Shown here: positions 1 through 9,195 of the stretch, piece by piece
Layout of the letters: the number at the start of each line of letters is the position of its first letter
Numbering within the stretch: position 1 is the first letter of the stretch
NCBI GenBank assembly: GCA_964505555.1
Contig: CAZDIO010000134.1
Location: 1-64,000 of the forward strand
Direction: 5' to 3'
DNA: 64,000 nt
Source of the DNA: CAZDIO01 sp964505555
GTDB taxonomy: Bacteria > Bdellovibrionota_C > UBA2361 > SZUA-149 > CAZDIO01
Made by a program: the position numbers and the translations under genes
Notes under the pieces: model-generated
What the model was told of the DNA's origin: nothing
Database searches by the model: none
What the model saw: only the letters and a program-made list of their open reading frames with translations

Positions 1-51
1 TTGGGCGGGCCCTCATCACTATACTATTTTTTTCACACCCTCTTGGTTTCG

Positions 52-68
52 CCCCCCCCCCCCCCCCC
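52..68. repeat. Poly-C homopolymer run
   Basis: Seventeen consecutive C residues lie close to the left edge, in 117 bases where I see no gene. A run this long is unusual in this otherwise AT-leaning DNA. It could be a slippage-prone tract or a sequencing or assembly artefact near a contig end. No gene reads through it, so phase variation of a coding frame is not supported here. Confidence 0.8.
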
Positions 69-117
69 ACGACAGGGGAGGCGAATTCTCAAAGCAAAAC
101 TGCTCTAGTCGTGTTTC

Positions 118-528
118 TTATTGTACTCCCAGCAATTCAACTTCAAAAATCAGATCTGCATTCGGTGGAATCGCCGCACCGGCACCTTGTGTGCCGTAAG
201 CGAGTTTTGCGGGGATCATTAACGTTCGTTTTCCACCGACTTTCATGCCGGAGACCCCCTCGTCCCAACCCTTGATGACCTGTCCAACACCGAGTTGAAA
301 ATCAAACGCCTCTCCTCGATCGACAGAGCTATCAAATTTTTTTCCTTTTGACCCTTTTTCGTTGAGCCAACCGGTATAGTGCACACTAACTTTTTTCCCA
401 CTTGCGGCAATGTCTCCAGTTCCAACTTTTTGGTCGTCAAACGAAAGACCAGAAGGAAGTGTTGTTGTCGCACTGGCAAGAGGGGTTAGGTAACCAAGTC
501 CAAGTAGTAGATAAAGTAGTTTACGCAT
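118..528 (-). CDS. Exported FKBP-type peptidyl-prolyl cis-trans isomerase
   Basis: This 136-residue protein has an N-terminal signal peptide (residues 1 to about 20, ending LASA) followed by one FKBP domain of about 90 residues. Family hallmarks are visible: VHYTGWL near residue 50, a VGQVIKGWDEGV segment, GGKRTLMIP, an AYG turn and the closing IPPNADLIFEVELL strand. FKBP enzymes isomerise X-Pro bonds and help proteins fold; the signal peptide places this one in the periplasm. The ATG at 528 is preceded by a GGAG ribosome site at suitable spacing. It stands alone, divergent from the following membrane-protein gene. There is no dimerisation domain as in FkpA or Mip, so it is a minimal exported FKBP. 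Confidence 0.93.
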   Translation of the reverse strand: MRKLLYLLLGLGYLTPLASATTTLPSGLSFDDQKVGTGDIAASGKKVSVHYTGWLNEKGSKGKKFDSSVDRGEAFDFQLGVGQVIKGWDEGVSGMKVGGKRTLMIPAKLAYGTQGAGAAIPPNADLIFEVELLGVQ

Positions 529-623
529 ATTTTCACTCCAATGGTTGTTGTGATAGGACTATCTCCAAAATCGCTTCAGCATACCGAAGACTGTATCTCA
601 GGGAAAGGAAAACTTAATCAGCA

Positions 624-2033
624 ATGTTTGCTGTAGATATGAAAACGTTTACTCGAATAGCTGTTATCGTTCATACCCTCGTATTGTTTGCGATCTATTC
701 CTTCCTTAGCGTGAAGGCATTTGGAGAATTTCGAGTTGATTGGGACTATCTCACGTATCATCTCCCAGATGCCTTAGCTCGTTTTGGACTGACCACCTAT
801 CTTCCTGAGCGTGAACTTGAGGAGATTAATCAAGCCTGGCCACCACTTCCGCATCTTGTTCAGGGGGCGCTTGTGTATATATCTGGTGCCGTTGTGGCCT
901 CGAAAGGAGCAAGCGCCATCGCGTTTTTGAGTTTACTGATGGCCCTTTCTTATCTTTTTAGAGAGAATTTTTCTTGGAGATGGTTTCTGACGGCATGTCT
1001 TGCAGTTCCGCTATTTTCTTTCCACTTTATCTCCGGGTATGTCGATCTTTTTTCTGCAAGCTGCCTAGCGATTATGATCGCTTCATATCTTAGATTAGAA
1101 GAAGGCGTTTCTGAGGGGAGATTTGAAAAAAGGGTTTATCTTCTTTTTGTTCTTGGCGCAGCATTGTCAATGCTTACGAAGTTGCAGGCATGGCCAACTA
1201 CAGCTTTTTTTGCCGGATATATCGCCGTGCGTTTTATTTTTTATGTTAAGAGGAGCTTAGTTTCAAAAACACAGTGCGTGCTGTATCTGTTTTGTTTATT
1301 TGCTCTTGTTGGCGCATGGCCGATGAGAAATCTATCTCTCTATCGTAATCCAACGTACCCTGTTGAGTTTCCTTTTTTAAGTGCCATATTTTCTAATTAT
1401 AAACAGAAAGCGACAAGTACTGAGAACATCCCGTTTTACCTTCGAGAAAAGAAGATACCACTTCGATTTGTTCATTCTGTTTTTGAGCTCAATCGGTTTT
1501 ATACTAATGAAGAGTATCTCTGGACCCACGATCAAGCTGCGCTGTTAGTTCCCAATAGCCCTCATCACCGGATGGGAGGGTGGTTTGTTTTGACCGTCGG
1601 ATTATTAGTCTCAATTGCTTTACTGAGCTTTTACTGGAGATTTTTGCCAATCTGGGTCGGCCTGATCTTTCTTGGTTCAGTTATGCTCATTTCCATCCTT
1701 CCGCAGAGCCACGACCTTCGTTACTGGCTTTTTGTTCCTCTTTCTCTGGCGATTTTTTTTGGACGTAGTTTGCCGAAATTTTCAAAAAAATTTAGATTTG
1801 TTATGAAGCTTGGAATCTTCGTATCTGCAGCTTATGTATTATGGAAGATAGATCTCTTTTATTTTGATTCCCGCCCTCCCCGTGCATTTGCTCCGGTCCA
1901 GGCAGTTTCGTTTTGGGAGGAGCAGAAAGGAAAACCACAGACCACCCTTATTGAGATCTGCGGCAAGATGCCCCATACGATCTTTTGGTCAGGGCCAACA
2001 TTCAATGAGTATTTAGTGAGAGGGTGTTTCTAG
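624..2033 (+). CDS. Multi-pass membrane protein, probable GT-C fold glycosyltransferase
   Basis: This 469-residue protein has roughly ten hydrophobic segments and a first extracytoplasmic loop containing WDYLTYHLPDALAR (about residues 40-53). That kind of Asp-Tyr-His motif is seen in GT-C fold glycosyltransferases that use polyprenyl-phosphate sugars. The likely role is sugar transfer on the periplasmic face of the inner membrane, but the acceptor is unknown. The start could also be the ATG at 639, five codons in; neither has a strong ribosome site. Its 3' end overlaps by 21 bases the end of the convergent gene at 2013-3995, another GT-C type protein, so the two may work on the same surface glycan. 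The function is inferred from topology and one motif only. Confidence 0.65.
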   Translation: MFAVDMKTFTRIAVIVHTLVLFAIYSFLSVKAFGEFRVDWDYLTYHLPDALARFGLTTYLPERELEEINQAWPPLPHLVQGALVYISGAVVASKGASAIAFLSLLMALSYLFRENFSWRWFLTACLAVPLFSFHFISGYVDLFSASCLAIMIASYLRLEEGVSEGRFEKRVYLLFVLGAALSMLTKLQAWPTTAFFAGYIAVRFIFYVKRSLVSKTQCVLYLFCLFALVGAWPMRNLSLYRNPTYPVEFPFLSAIFSNYKQKATSTENIPFYLREKKIPLRFVHSVFELNRFYTNEEYLWTHDQAALLVPNSPHHRMGGWFVLTVGLLVSIALLSFYWRFLPIWVGLIFLGSVMLISILPQSHDLRYWLFVPLSLAIFFGRSLPKFSKKFRFVMKLGIFVSAAYVLWKIDLFYFDSRPPRAFAPVQAVSFWEEQKGKPQTTLIEICGKMPHTIFWSGPTFNEYLVRGCF

Positions 2034-3995
2034 AGTATCTCTTTGGTGAAGAGAGATCTGCATTTCGTCTAACAGCACTGCTTGTTCATTCTCCATGATC
2101 GGTCCATTGATAGGTTCATAGACAAACGTAACGTTGTTTCGATGTGATTGCCACACGTGGGGCGGAACAAAAAAACTTCGTCGATGAAAATTCTTTGGAG
2201 GAAATTCGATGGTGGCAACTTTTATCTCGTTAATAAATACGCTAACATTAAGAGCGCCACGCTCGCTGGGCAGTAATGAAGCAAGCTCCAAGTCAACGTC
2301 TGTTCCAAAGAGGGAGCAGGCATGATCGCAGGAGATGACGACCCCTGTTTTCCCTCCTTTTGAAATCATAATGGTTCGCCCGTGCATGGGCCCACGACTT
2401 TGTTCCCCGTAGAGTGCATCAAGATCTGGATTGCCAAAATCAATACGTCGAGTGGCAGGGGTGAAAAGATCTAAGGTTTGATCGTCGGCGTAATTTAACA
2501 CTAAAAGCCACCGTCTCCGCTGGTATCGTGCTGGAAGAAAACTATAGCCAAGAACCGGGCGCATTTTTACTAATGTTTCAAAGTGTGAAAGATCGCTCAA
2601 AAGATAGCGATGACGAGCAACCTCTTTTTTTAAGGTTTCTTCAGAGCTTTTCTCGGTAAGCACTGTTTGGTTGAGCATTTGCCAATACAGATCCTCATCA
2701 CGAGAGAGTCGAGGAGTGTCATAGTGAAGAATGGTTTCTTTTGGCTTTCCTTGTTGATGCTCTTTAAGTAAGGCATTGGTCAGCCGATCGCTAAAGGTTC
2801 GTGTCGATGGTTCGAGAACACTCTTTGATATTTGAAGTATGGAGTAGCTAAGACTTCCGATGCTAGCGACAATGAAAAAACTTATTGTCGCTACGCGTAG
2901 TGGAGCTACTTTTTCGGTAAGCACATAAGTGCGAAACGCCCGGAGACAGTAAAAAATAGCATCAGCAATTGTTACTCCAGCAATAACTGCCATCGCGGGA
3001 AGAGCGGGAAGGATATACCAAAATATCTTTGACTTAGCGATGGTGAAAACTATTACGGGAGCAATTGCCCAGACGAGAAAAAAAAGTATTCGGCGCTCAC
3101 GTGTGCGGTAATAGCGAATAAAAAAGTAGATCAATCCGACTAGGAGCAATTCAGGAGGCACGGCAATGCGGTGTTCTCCAAGCCATTCAAAATAGTACCA
3201 GGTATTTTTAACGTTATGGTAACCAACGGCAGCACGTTTATATACCTCACTTATAAAAAAATTATGGCACGCTCCGGCCGAGCGAACACAATGCGGGACA
3301 AAATACAACGCGGGAATAATGAGACTCGTGCCTATTGCCAAGGCTATTTCTTTCCAAGCATTGCGAAACACTTGCAAAAACTGTTTCGTGCAGAAAAGAT
3401 AGAAGACAAGAATTGCAAATGAAAGATACCCAACAACATTTTTAGTAAGTACCGCAAGGCCGATAGTGATACCTAAAGCAAGAGCATAGATAGAAAGACG
3501 TTGACGATTTGTTTCAAGTGCCTTTTCAATACACCTCCAACCAAGAATCATGCCTAGGGTGAAGAGCAAGAGCATGACACTGTCTTGGGTCGCGTTTCGT
3601 ACCCCATGTCCAAAGTAAAGCATATTTGCGCTGAGGAGAGAGAGGGCAGTGAAGATTCCTACTAGCGATGAAGAAAAAAGAATTGCCGAAAACCAATAGA
3701 GGGTAATTGCTAATACTATGCCGGTGAGCCCATCAATAATTCGATAGGAAAAGTTAGATTCTCCCAGCAATTTTACGGTAAGCGCAACAAGCCACATTTT
3801 AAACGGGGGCTTATTGGAGTAAAAGTTCCCCTCTAGCTGAGGAGACCACCAGCTACCGGAATGGACCATCTCCTGAATCACGACAGAGTGGGTAGTTTGA
3901 TCTCCTCGACCAAAAGAAAAATCACCGATGCGGTAAACACAAAGAAAAAGAGAGAGGGAAAATACTAAGAGCGTTCCAATAACGTGTTTGAACAT
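2013..3995 (-). CDS. ArnT/PMT-family (GT39/GT83-like) membrane glycosyltransferase
   Basis: This 660-residue membrane protein resembles the dolichyl-phosphate-mannose/ArnT family. After the first transmembrane helix it shows a GRGDQTTH loop with the expected acidic residue, then an EMVHSGSWWSPQ segment, then NFYSNKPPFKMWLVAL, matching the family pattern of an acidic loop followed by KPP and W. About ten further transmembrane segments follow to residue ~370, and then a soluble C-terminal domain of about 270 residues. Such enzymes move a sugar from undecaprenyl phosphate to lipid A or a protein in the periplasm. The ATG at 3995 gives the N-terminal membrane helix directly. The true acceptor cannot be told from sequence. 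Confidence 0.82.
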   Translation of the reverse strand: MFKHVIGTLLVFSLSLFLCVYRIGDFSFGRGDQTTHSVVIQEMVHSGSWWSPQLEGNFYSNKPPFKMWLVALTVKLLGESNFSYRIIDGLTGIVLAITLYWFSAILFSSSLVGIFTALSLLSANMLYFGHGVRNATQDSVMLLLFTLGMILGWRCIEKALETNRQRLSIYALALGITIGLAVLTKNVVGYLSFAILVFYLFCTKQFLQVFRNAWKEIALAIGTSLIIPALYFVPHCVRSAGACHNFFISEVYKRAAVGYHNVKNTWYYFEWLGEHRIAVPPELLLVGLIYFFIRYYRTRERRILFFLVWAIAPVIVFTIAKSKIFWYILPALPAMAVIAGVTIADAIFYCLRAFRTYVLTEKVAPLRVATISFFIVASIGSLSYSILQISKSVLEPSTRTFSDRLTNALLKEHQQGKPKETILHYDTPRLSRDEDLYWQMLNQTVLTEKSSEETLKKEVARHRYLLSDLSHFETLVKMRPVLGYSFLPARYQRRRWLLVLNYADDQTLDLFTPATRRIDFGNPDLDALYGEQSRGPMHGRTIMISKGGKTGVVISCDHACSLFGTDVDLELASLLPSERGALNVSVFINEIKVATIEFPPKNFHRRSFFVPPHVWQSHRNNVTFVYEPINGPIMENEQAVLLDEMQISLHQRDTLETPSH

Positions 3996-4073
3996 GGTGT
4001 TTGTTGTATACGAGGCAGTAATGATAACTATCTATCAGCCACAATAGCTATCCTAAATGAGGAGATATTAAAA

Positions 4074-5273
4074 GTGTTTTTAAAGAATTCAGAGGGCCGG
4101 TTTTCAAAGAGGACGAGCTGGTCAATGGAAAAAAATGAATTCTCGATCGAACGAGAAAAAAGACAGATATCTGGCGGAGAGTTTTTCGATCTTACTGTAT
4201 CAAACCCAACGCAGTGCGATTTTCTTAGCTTGCAAAATGGCTTGGTAAATGAACTGGCAAAAGAGCAAAATGTTTTTTATCATCCAGAAAGTAAGGGACT
4301 TCAGGAGGCTCGAGAAGCGGTAGTCGGGTATTATCAAGAGAAGGGTCGAGTTGTTAGTGAAAACGATATTTTCTTGGTGGCAAGTTCCAGTGAGGCATAT
4401 TGTTATCTTTTTTGGTTACTGGCAGATCCAGGCGATACGATTCTTGTGCCTACTCCAGGGTATCCGCTTTTTGAATACATTGCAGATCTCTGTGATGTTC
4501 GGCTAGAAACATACCTTCTTTCCTATTTTCAGACTTGGCATATTGAGATTCCCCAAAGAGCGTTTGAGAGCCCTGCAAAAGCTGTTGTGATTGTGAACCC
4601 AAATAATCCAACTGGAAACTATGTAAGCAAAACAGAACAAAAAGAGTTTTTGAATTATGCCTCAAAAAACGAAGGAGCCATAATTATTGATGAGGTTTTT
4701 GTTGATTATGCTTATGAAGAAAAAAACAGATTATTTATTCCAAACGAGGAGGTGCTTTCATTTACGATTAGTGGCCTTTCAAAAGTCCTTTGTATGCCAC
4801 AGATGAAGCTCTCCTGGATTGTTGTTAACGGTCCTGATGAGGTTAAGGAGCGAGCAAAGGAAAAGCTCGAAGTTATCTGTGATACCTTTCTTTCGGTAAA
4901 CACTCCTTCACAAAATGCTCTTTTTTCGTGGTTTTCGAAACGAGGACTTATTCAAAGTGAGATCCGAAATCGAGTGTTAGAGAATCGAAGATACTTGGAA
5001 CAAACGTTACACGAAGGAACTGTTGAGGTGCTTGTTGCGGAGGGGGGTTGGAATGCAATTTTAAGGTTTGATTCAAAACATAACGATGAACTGCTGAGTC
5101 TTTATCTTCTTCAAGATAAAGGGGTGTTCGTTCATCCCGGCTATTTCTTTGACCTCCCAGAGTGTCATCTTGTTATAAGCCTACTTCCTCCCCACGAGAA
5201 CTTTTGCAAGGGAGTTATGCGCTTAAAAGCATTTATAAGCGAGCTTGAAGACAGGTCGAACCGAGCATTTTAA
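4074..5273 (+). CDS. Class I/II PLP-dependent aminotransferase
   Basis: This is a fold-type I aminotransferase of about 399 residues. The substrate-binding NPNNPTG motif, a GYPLFEY segment and the SGLSK lysine region that forms the Schiff base with pyridoxal phosphate are all present. The N-terminal pattern FSKRTSWSMEKNEF...FFDLTVSNPT matches a subgroup that begins with FSxRT and DLTESNPT. The frame opens upstream (GTG at 3984), but I chose the GTG at 4074: it has a GGAG site nine bases upstream and gives exactly that N-terminus. An ATG at 4125 is a third option. Substrate is unknown. It is divergent from the glycosyltransferase gene and not in an obvious operon. Confidence 0.85.
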   Translation: MFLKNSEGRFSKRTSWSMEKNEFSIEREKRQISGGEFFDLTVSNPTQCDFLSLQNGLVNELAKEQNVFYHPESKGLQEAREAVVGYYQEKGRVVSENDIFLVASSSEAYCYLFWLLADPGDTILVPTPGYPLFEYIADLCDVRLETYLLSYFQTWHIEIPQRAFESPAKAVVIVNPNNPTGNYVSKTEQKEFLNYASKNEGAIIIDEVFVDYAYEEKNRLFIPNEEVLSFTISGLSKVLCMPQMKLSWIVVNGPDEVKERAKEKLEVICDTFLSVNTPSQNALFSWFSKRGLIQSEIRNRVLENRRYLEQTLHEGTVEVLVAEGGWNAILRFDSKHNDELLSLYLLQDKGVFVHPGYFFDLPECHLVISLLPPHENFCKGVMRLKAFISELEDRSNRAF

Positions 5274-5442
5274 ACTAACTTCGTGCAATACATTTCTGGT
5301 CTGCAAGATTTTCCCATAGAAATTCCCCTACTACCTGAATTTTGAACAGTTATGATAGTGACGTTTTTTGACTACGAGAAAGCGCTTCTTTAAGGGGCTA
5401 ATAACGCTCGACTTTCAAAAAACCCTATATCTCTTAGTGGTT

Positions 5443-5458
5443 AGGTATGGTTTTTGCT
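5443..5458 (+). promoter_or_regulatory. Sigma-54 (-24/-12) promoter of the minor pilin operon
   Basis: AGGTATGGTTTTTGCT has the invariant GG (5444-5445), ten bases, then GC (5456-5457), and TTTTTGC closely fits the -12 box. Transcription would begin near 5469. This rules out the upstream TTG at 5454 as a start codon and supports the ATG at 5490. Type IV pilin genes are often sigma-54 controlled through PilR. Confidence 0.7.
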
Positions 5459-5489
5459 CATTCATCCCTGGGATACGTGTAACAGGTGT

Positions 5490-5948
5490 ATGAAAAGGCC
5501 TATTTTAGTGAAAAGCAGTCGTGGCTCGTCGCTTATAGAGATGCTCATTGTGTTAGGCATGATGGGCATTCTTATGGGGATCGGTGCGACTAATCTAGCA
5601 GTGCTCGATAACCCCCTTCAAAATGCTACAAATGAAGTTGCTGGGTTTCTTAAACAGGCTCGGGCGAGAGCTGTTTCATCAAGTACCGCCTATCGTGTTT
5701 ATCCGACGAACGCACGACAGTTAGTAGCAGAGTTTGGACTAAGCTGTGATGATCCCTCCCCACAACTTGATGTCAACTTACATCTGGATCTTCCTAAGGG
5801 GGTCTCTATTCCTGATACAAATTGGGAGATCTGCTTTACCTCTCGAGGCTTAGCAACCAGTAGCCCGACGTTGTATTTCTATGGCCCGGATTATGCGACG
5901 AAAAGTGTTGAAGTTTTTCTTGGTGGAGCAGTGAGGGTGACGTCATGA
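5490..5948 (+). CDS. FimT/GspH-type minor pilin
   Basis: The N-terminus carries a type III prepilin signal, SSRG/SSLIEMLIVLGMMGILMG, with cleavage after Gly, the required Glu at +5 and a hydrophobic helix. The body of about 130 residues fits the GspH/FimT family of minor pilins that prime type IV pilus assembly or contribute to DNA binding. The +1 residue is Ser instead of the usual Phe, which PilD-like peptidases generally tolerate. I chose ATG 5490 because the frame's earlier TTG (5454) lies within the sigma-54 promoter. It is first in an operon with three more pilin-like genes and overlaps the next gene by four bases. Confidence 0.82.
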   Translation: MKRPILVKSSRGSSLIEMLIVLGMMGILMGIGATNLAVLDNPLQNATNEVAGFLKQARARAVSSSTAYRVYPTNARQLVAEFGLSCDDPSPQLDVNLHLDLPKGVSIPDTNWEICFTSRGLATSSPTLYFYGPDYATKSVEVFLGGAVRVTS

Positions 5949-6325
5949 AGAAAGAGAAAGGCTTTACGCTGATTGAAGTAATGATTGCAATGCTTATTTT
6001 TCTTTTGATCTTAGGAGGAATGCTCCCAGTGTTTCTTAGCTTTGCAAAATTTAACACCGCCAGTCAGACAAAGTCTGAAGCAATGAACGCAGCCTCGTAT
6101 GTGCTCGATCAGCTTCGTCTTACCGATCCACTTGCCATGCCTACGGCTGGAGCTACTACTTCAGAAACTGTAAGCATTGGCTCAAAAGATTTTACCGTTA
6201 CCACCGCCTACTGTTCAGACATGACGTATTGCGGCACCGTGAACAACCGGCACATTTTGGTACGGGTAAATTACAAAGGAAAGCAGCTCTATGCAGTTGA
6301 AACGGTATTTACACAGCTCCGCTAA
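5945..6325 (+). CDS. PilV/GspI-type minor pilin
   Basis: A 126-residue prepilin-like protein. The leader is short (MKKEKG) and the cleavage site KG/FTLIEVMIAMLIFLLILGG is textbook, with Glu at +5. Size and position after a FimT-like gene and before a PilW-like gene match the PilV slot of a minor pilin operon. The product would sit in the inner membrane until incorporated at the pilus tip. The ATG at 5945 overlaps the upstream stop by four bases, implying translational coupling. Family assignment among PilV, PilE and GspI rests mostly on gene order. Confidence 0.8.
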   Translation: MKKEKGFTLIEVMIAMLIFLLILGGMLPVFLSFAKFNTASQTKSEAMNAASYVLDQLRLTDPLAMPTAGATTSETVSIGSKDFTVTTAYCSDMTYCGTVNNRHILVRVNYKGKQLYAVETVFTQLR

Positions 6326-7226
6326 AAGCTTTACTACGAAAAGCTTTACCGCGAAGGGCTTTACAGTACTTGAGCTCCTTGTGGCAGCATCAATCGGGCT
6401 CCTGTTAACAGGGCTTACGGTTGGCGCTACGCTTTCAAATAGAAATATCTTTCAAAACGATCTTTCCAGAACACGTTTAAATCAGAATTTACGCGGCGCG
6501 ATGGATGTCGTCGGCGTTAACATTCGAGAAGCAGGAGAGAACCTTTCTGCGTCATTTCCCGCGGTCGATATTATTGATGGAGGTGGAACCGTTCCAGATG
6601 AATTAGTGCTTCGAAGGAACCTTCGTGATGAAGTACTGAAGGTGTGCACCAGTATTGTCGCTGGAACGGGTGTTGACCAGATATATTTTGCACTTACTGG
6701 AACAGTTTCTGGATGCACCTATAGCTCGAATCAATTTAATTTCACTTCATGGAAGTCATATCGTACCACTGAAGGTGGTGAGGTACGAGCTTACATTTTT
6801 GATCAGGTTACGAAAGCAGGAGAGTTTTTTAATTACGTGAATGAAGTTGATGATGGAACGCAGCTTTATATCGAATCGGATGGAACGACGTGGGCCAACT
6901 CGTACTCAAATACTTCCTCTTCCGTATTTCTTATTGAAGAATGGCATTTTCGTCTCGACCAACTTGTGGCTGGAGATTGGGTGCTTCAGCTTGTTGAAAA
7001 TGATGATGAAAACAATCCGATGAATATTATTTATGGGATTACGAATTTTCAAATTCAAGTAGTCAAACCTGACAATACCATTCAAGACACTCTTTTGGTT
7101 ACAGACACCTGGACCGGAATAAAAGCACTCCAAGTAACTCTTACGGGACAAGATGAGGCTCTTAATACTCCAATTACTCGATCATTAACCTCTCGGTTCT
7201 TCCCGCGAAACATTTTATCAAATTGA
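6291..7226 (+). CDS. PilW-like minor pilin with repeated leader
   Basis: A 311-residue protein with the prepilin motif KG/FTVLELLVAASIGLLLTG and Glu at +5, followed by a long beta-rich domain as in PilW. Its start overlaps the previous gene by 35 bases. The leader is unusual: residues 12-25 contain three successive K-x-F-T units (KSFTT, KSFTA, KGFT) coded by imperfect 15-base repeats, of which only the last has the Gly needed for cleavage. The leader is therefore about 23 residues, much longer than the typical six. PilW proteins act with PilV and PilX in priming pilus assembly. Confidence 0.8.
   Translation: MQLKRYLHSSAKSFTTKSFTAKGFTVLELLVAASIGLLLTGLTVGATLSNRNIFQNDLSRTRLNQNLRGAMDVVGVNIREAGENLSASFPAVDIIDGGGTVPDELVLRRNLRDEVLKVCTSIVAGTGVDQIYFALTGTVSGCTYSSNQFNFTSWKSYRTTEGGEVRAYIFDQVTKAGEFFNYVNEVDDGTQLYIESDGTTWANSYSNTSSSVFLIEEWHFRLDQLVAGDWVLQLVENDDENNPMNIIYGITNFQIQVVKPDNTIQDTLLVTDTWTGIKALQVTLTGQDEALNTPITRSLTSRFFPRNILSN
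6324..6368 (+). repeat. Triplicated 15-base unit in the pilW-like leader
   Basis: Three adjacent imperfect 15-base units each encode K-(S/G)-F-T-x. The third unit is the functional prepilin cleavage site. This suggests local duplication of the leader. Confidence 0.7.
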
Positions 7227-7235
7227 GGAGGATAT

Positions 7236-9146
7236 ATGAGTTTAAGAAAACACTATGAACGAGGATTTGCACTCATTACAGTGCTGCTCATGCTTGTTGT
7301 GGTGATGTCATTGATGGGAGCTTATTTGGTTACCAGTAATATTGAGCTTGCTCAGACTAAGTACTCAAAAGACAGTTTGAGTGGATTTTATACAGCTGAA
7401 GCTGGGCTCAATATTCGAGCAGAAGAGATACGGCAGATCTTTGTTGGCTACAATCGACCCTCCGGTGTAAGCCCTTCATCAACCGATCCTTGTGAGGCTT
7501 CAAATCAAGGGACACTGGACTTTCGATGTAAAACATACAATTTTGAGCCGAATCGAGACGTAACGTACATGAACGAGGATCCAAGTAATCCGATCATGAC
7601 AACGATTCCTCCGGGAGAGAGGTTTCAAAATTTAAACGCTCAAGAGTATCGCTACACGGTAGATTCAACTGCTTACAACACCCAAGATCGACCGAGCGCC
7701 TTACTCGAACTCCGTTTTAAAAGTCGACTCGTTCCACTCTTTCAATTTCAGGCGTTCTATAACAAGGATCTTGAAATTCTCCCAGGTCCAAGTATGACGC
7801 TCAATGGACCAATTCATACCAATGGAGATCTCTATTTGAACACAGACAATTCAAGCCCAGGAATGTTGATTACGGGGCAGATCACTACCGCCGGAGATCT
7901 CTATCGGGGAAGAAAGAATTTAAATGTCTGTAATAGTAACCCGGTAAATATCATGGATCCCACTACCGCACGAACTCTGGTTCCAAGTTGTGCCACAAGA
8001 GTAAAGGTGGCCCCAACATCACTGGCACCCTGGAATAATATGATTCAAGTTGATGTTCAGCCACTTACTGTGCCACCACCGGAGGCGCTCGATCCACTTC
8101 CAGCAAATGTTTACTTTAATAAGGCAGATCTGCGCTTGGCCTTGAAGCTCAATTCGAGTGATGCTCGAGATACGTCGCACTCTTCTACTGGTGTTGAAGT
8201 GCGAACGGTAAACAACACACTCGATGCGGCAGCAACGAACCTGCTTCATACCTGTACCTGCTCAACCTGTATAAGTAATACCCATCCTGCGGCACTCAAA
8301 AATATCCCCGTAGGATCAGATTGGAATAGTAACCTCAGCAAATGGACATACTACAGTCAGAGAGAGTTAAAGGTAATTCGGATGTTAGAAGTTGACATGA
8401 AAGAACTGCTTAAGTGTCTTGCTGCAAACCCATCGATTATGGGTGGTAAACAGCTAAACGATACCACTGAAGGTGGTCTAGTGTTTCATTTTACCGTGGA
8501 TGGACCAAACTCTTATACAACCCCAAACAGTTACGGTGTAAGAATTCGAAATGCTGATGAACTTAAATCTGCTGCCGCCGGAGCTCCCACAGTAAAAGGA
8601 ATGTCAGTCATTAGCGATCAGGCTGTGTATGTCAAAGGACACTATAATTCTGTTAACAAGAAACCGGCTGCGATTATGTGTGATGCAGTAAATATTCTTT
8701 CAAACAATTGGAATTTTACCCTAGAGACCGGTGCTGCAAACAATCCGAACTGGGCTAATAGAAATGCCACTGCAACTACGGTGAATGCGGCATTTCTTGC
8801 AGGAACGGATTCAACAGGAGGAGTTGAAGGAGCGGCGGGGCAAGGAGGCGCATATAACGGTGGGCTCGAAAACTATCCTCGTTTTCAAGAGAATTGGGGT
8901 GGAATCACTTTTACGTATCGAGGTTCATTTGTAAGCCTCAATACTCCACGCCATTCAACTGGTGTATGGGTCAATCCGGGAAGCAGCTGTAATGCAACAA
9001 CTGGGTGTTACTATGCTGCGCCGACAAGAGCGTGGGCCTATGACACCGCATTTAACGATGCGGCGAATTTGCCACCACTGACGCCGCGTTTTGTGTATCT
9101 CAGGCAGGAGTTGTTTGTGAGAGATTATGAACAAGATTCGCTATGA
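7236..9146 (+). CDS. PilX-like pilus assembly protein
   Basis: A 636-residue protein with an N-terminal RG/FALITVLLMLVVVMSLMG helix. It resembles a prepilin signal but lacks Glu at +5, as in PilX and GspK-type proteins. It includes LNGPIHTNGDLYL (around residue 190) and a second TGQITTAGDLY repeat, segments typical of long PilX-like assembly proteins. A strong AGGAGG site precedes ATG 7236. It is much longer than Pseudomonas PilX (about 200 residues) and has a CTCSTCIS cysteine cluster near residue 345. It is last of the four pilin-like genes and probably forms part of a pilus tip complex or a surface adhesin displayed by it. Confidence 0.75.
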   Translation: MSLRKHYERGFALITVLLMLVVVMSLMGAYLVTSNIELAQTKYSKDSLSGFYTAEAGLNIRAEEIRQIFVGYNRPSGVSPSSTDPCEASNQGTLDFRCKTYNFEPNRDVTYMNEDPSNPIMTTIPPGERFQNLNAQEYRYTVDSTAYNTQDRPSALLELRFKSRLVPLFQFQAFYNKDLEILPGPSMTLNGPIHTNGDLYLNTDNSSPGMLITGQITTAGDLYRGRKNLNVCNSNPVNIMDPTTARTLVPSCATRVKVAPTSLAPWNNMIQVDVQPLTVPPPEALDPLPANVYFNKADLRLALKLNSSDARDTSHSSTGVEVRTVNNTLDAAATNLLHTCTCSTCISNTHPAALKNIPVGSDWNSNLSKWTYYSQRELKVIRMLEVDMKELLKCLAANPSIMGGKQLNDTTEGGLVFHFTVDGPNSYTTPNSYGVRIRNADELKSAAAGAPTVKGMSVISDQAVYVKGHYNSVNKKPAAIMCDAVNILSNNWNFTLETGAANNPNWANRNATATTVNAAFLAGTDSTGGVEGAAGQGGAYNGGLENYPRFQENWGGITFTYRGSFVSLNTPRHSTGVWVNPGSSCNATTGCYYAAPTRAWAYDTAFNDAANLPPLTPRFVYLRQELFVRDYEQDSL

Positions 9147-9195
9147 GAACGTTTTAGGTAATTTGATATAATAATGGGAAGGTATAGGAGGTAAT

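Noticed and set aside
3984..4073. The longer N-terminus of the aminotransferase from GTG 3984
   Set aside because: The extra 30 residues are not typical of the family, and it would overlap the divergent glycosyltransferase start by 12 bases; GTG 4074 has a good ribosome site.
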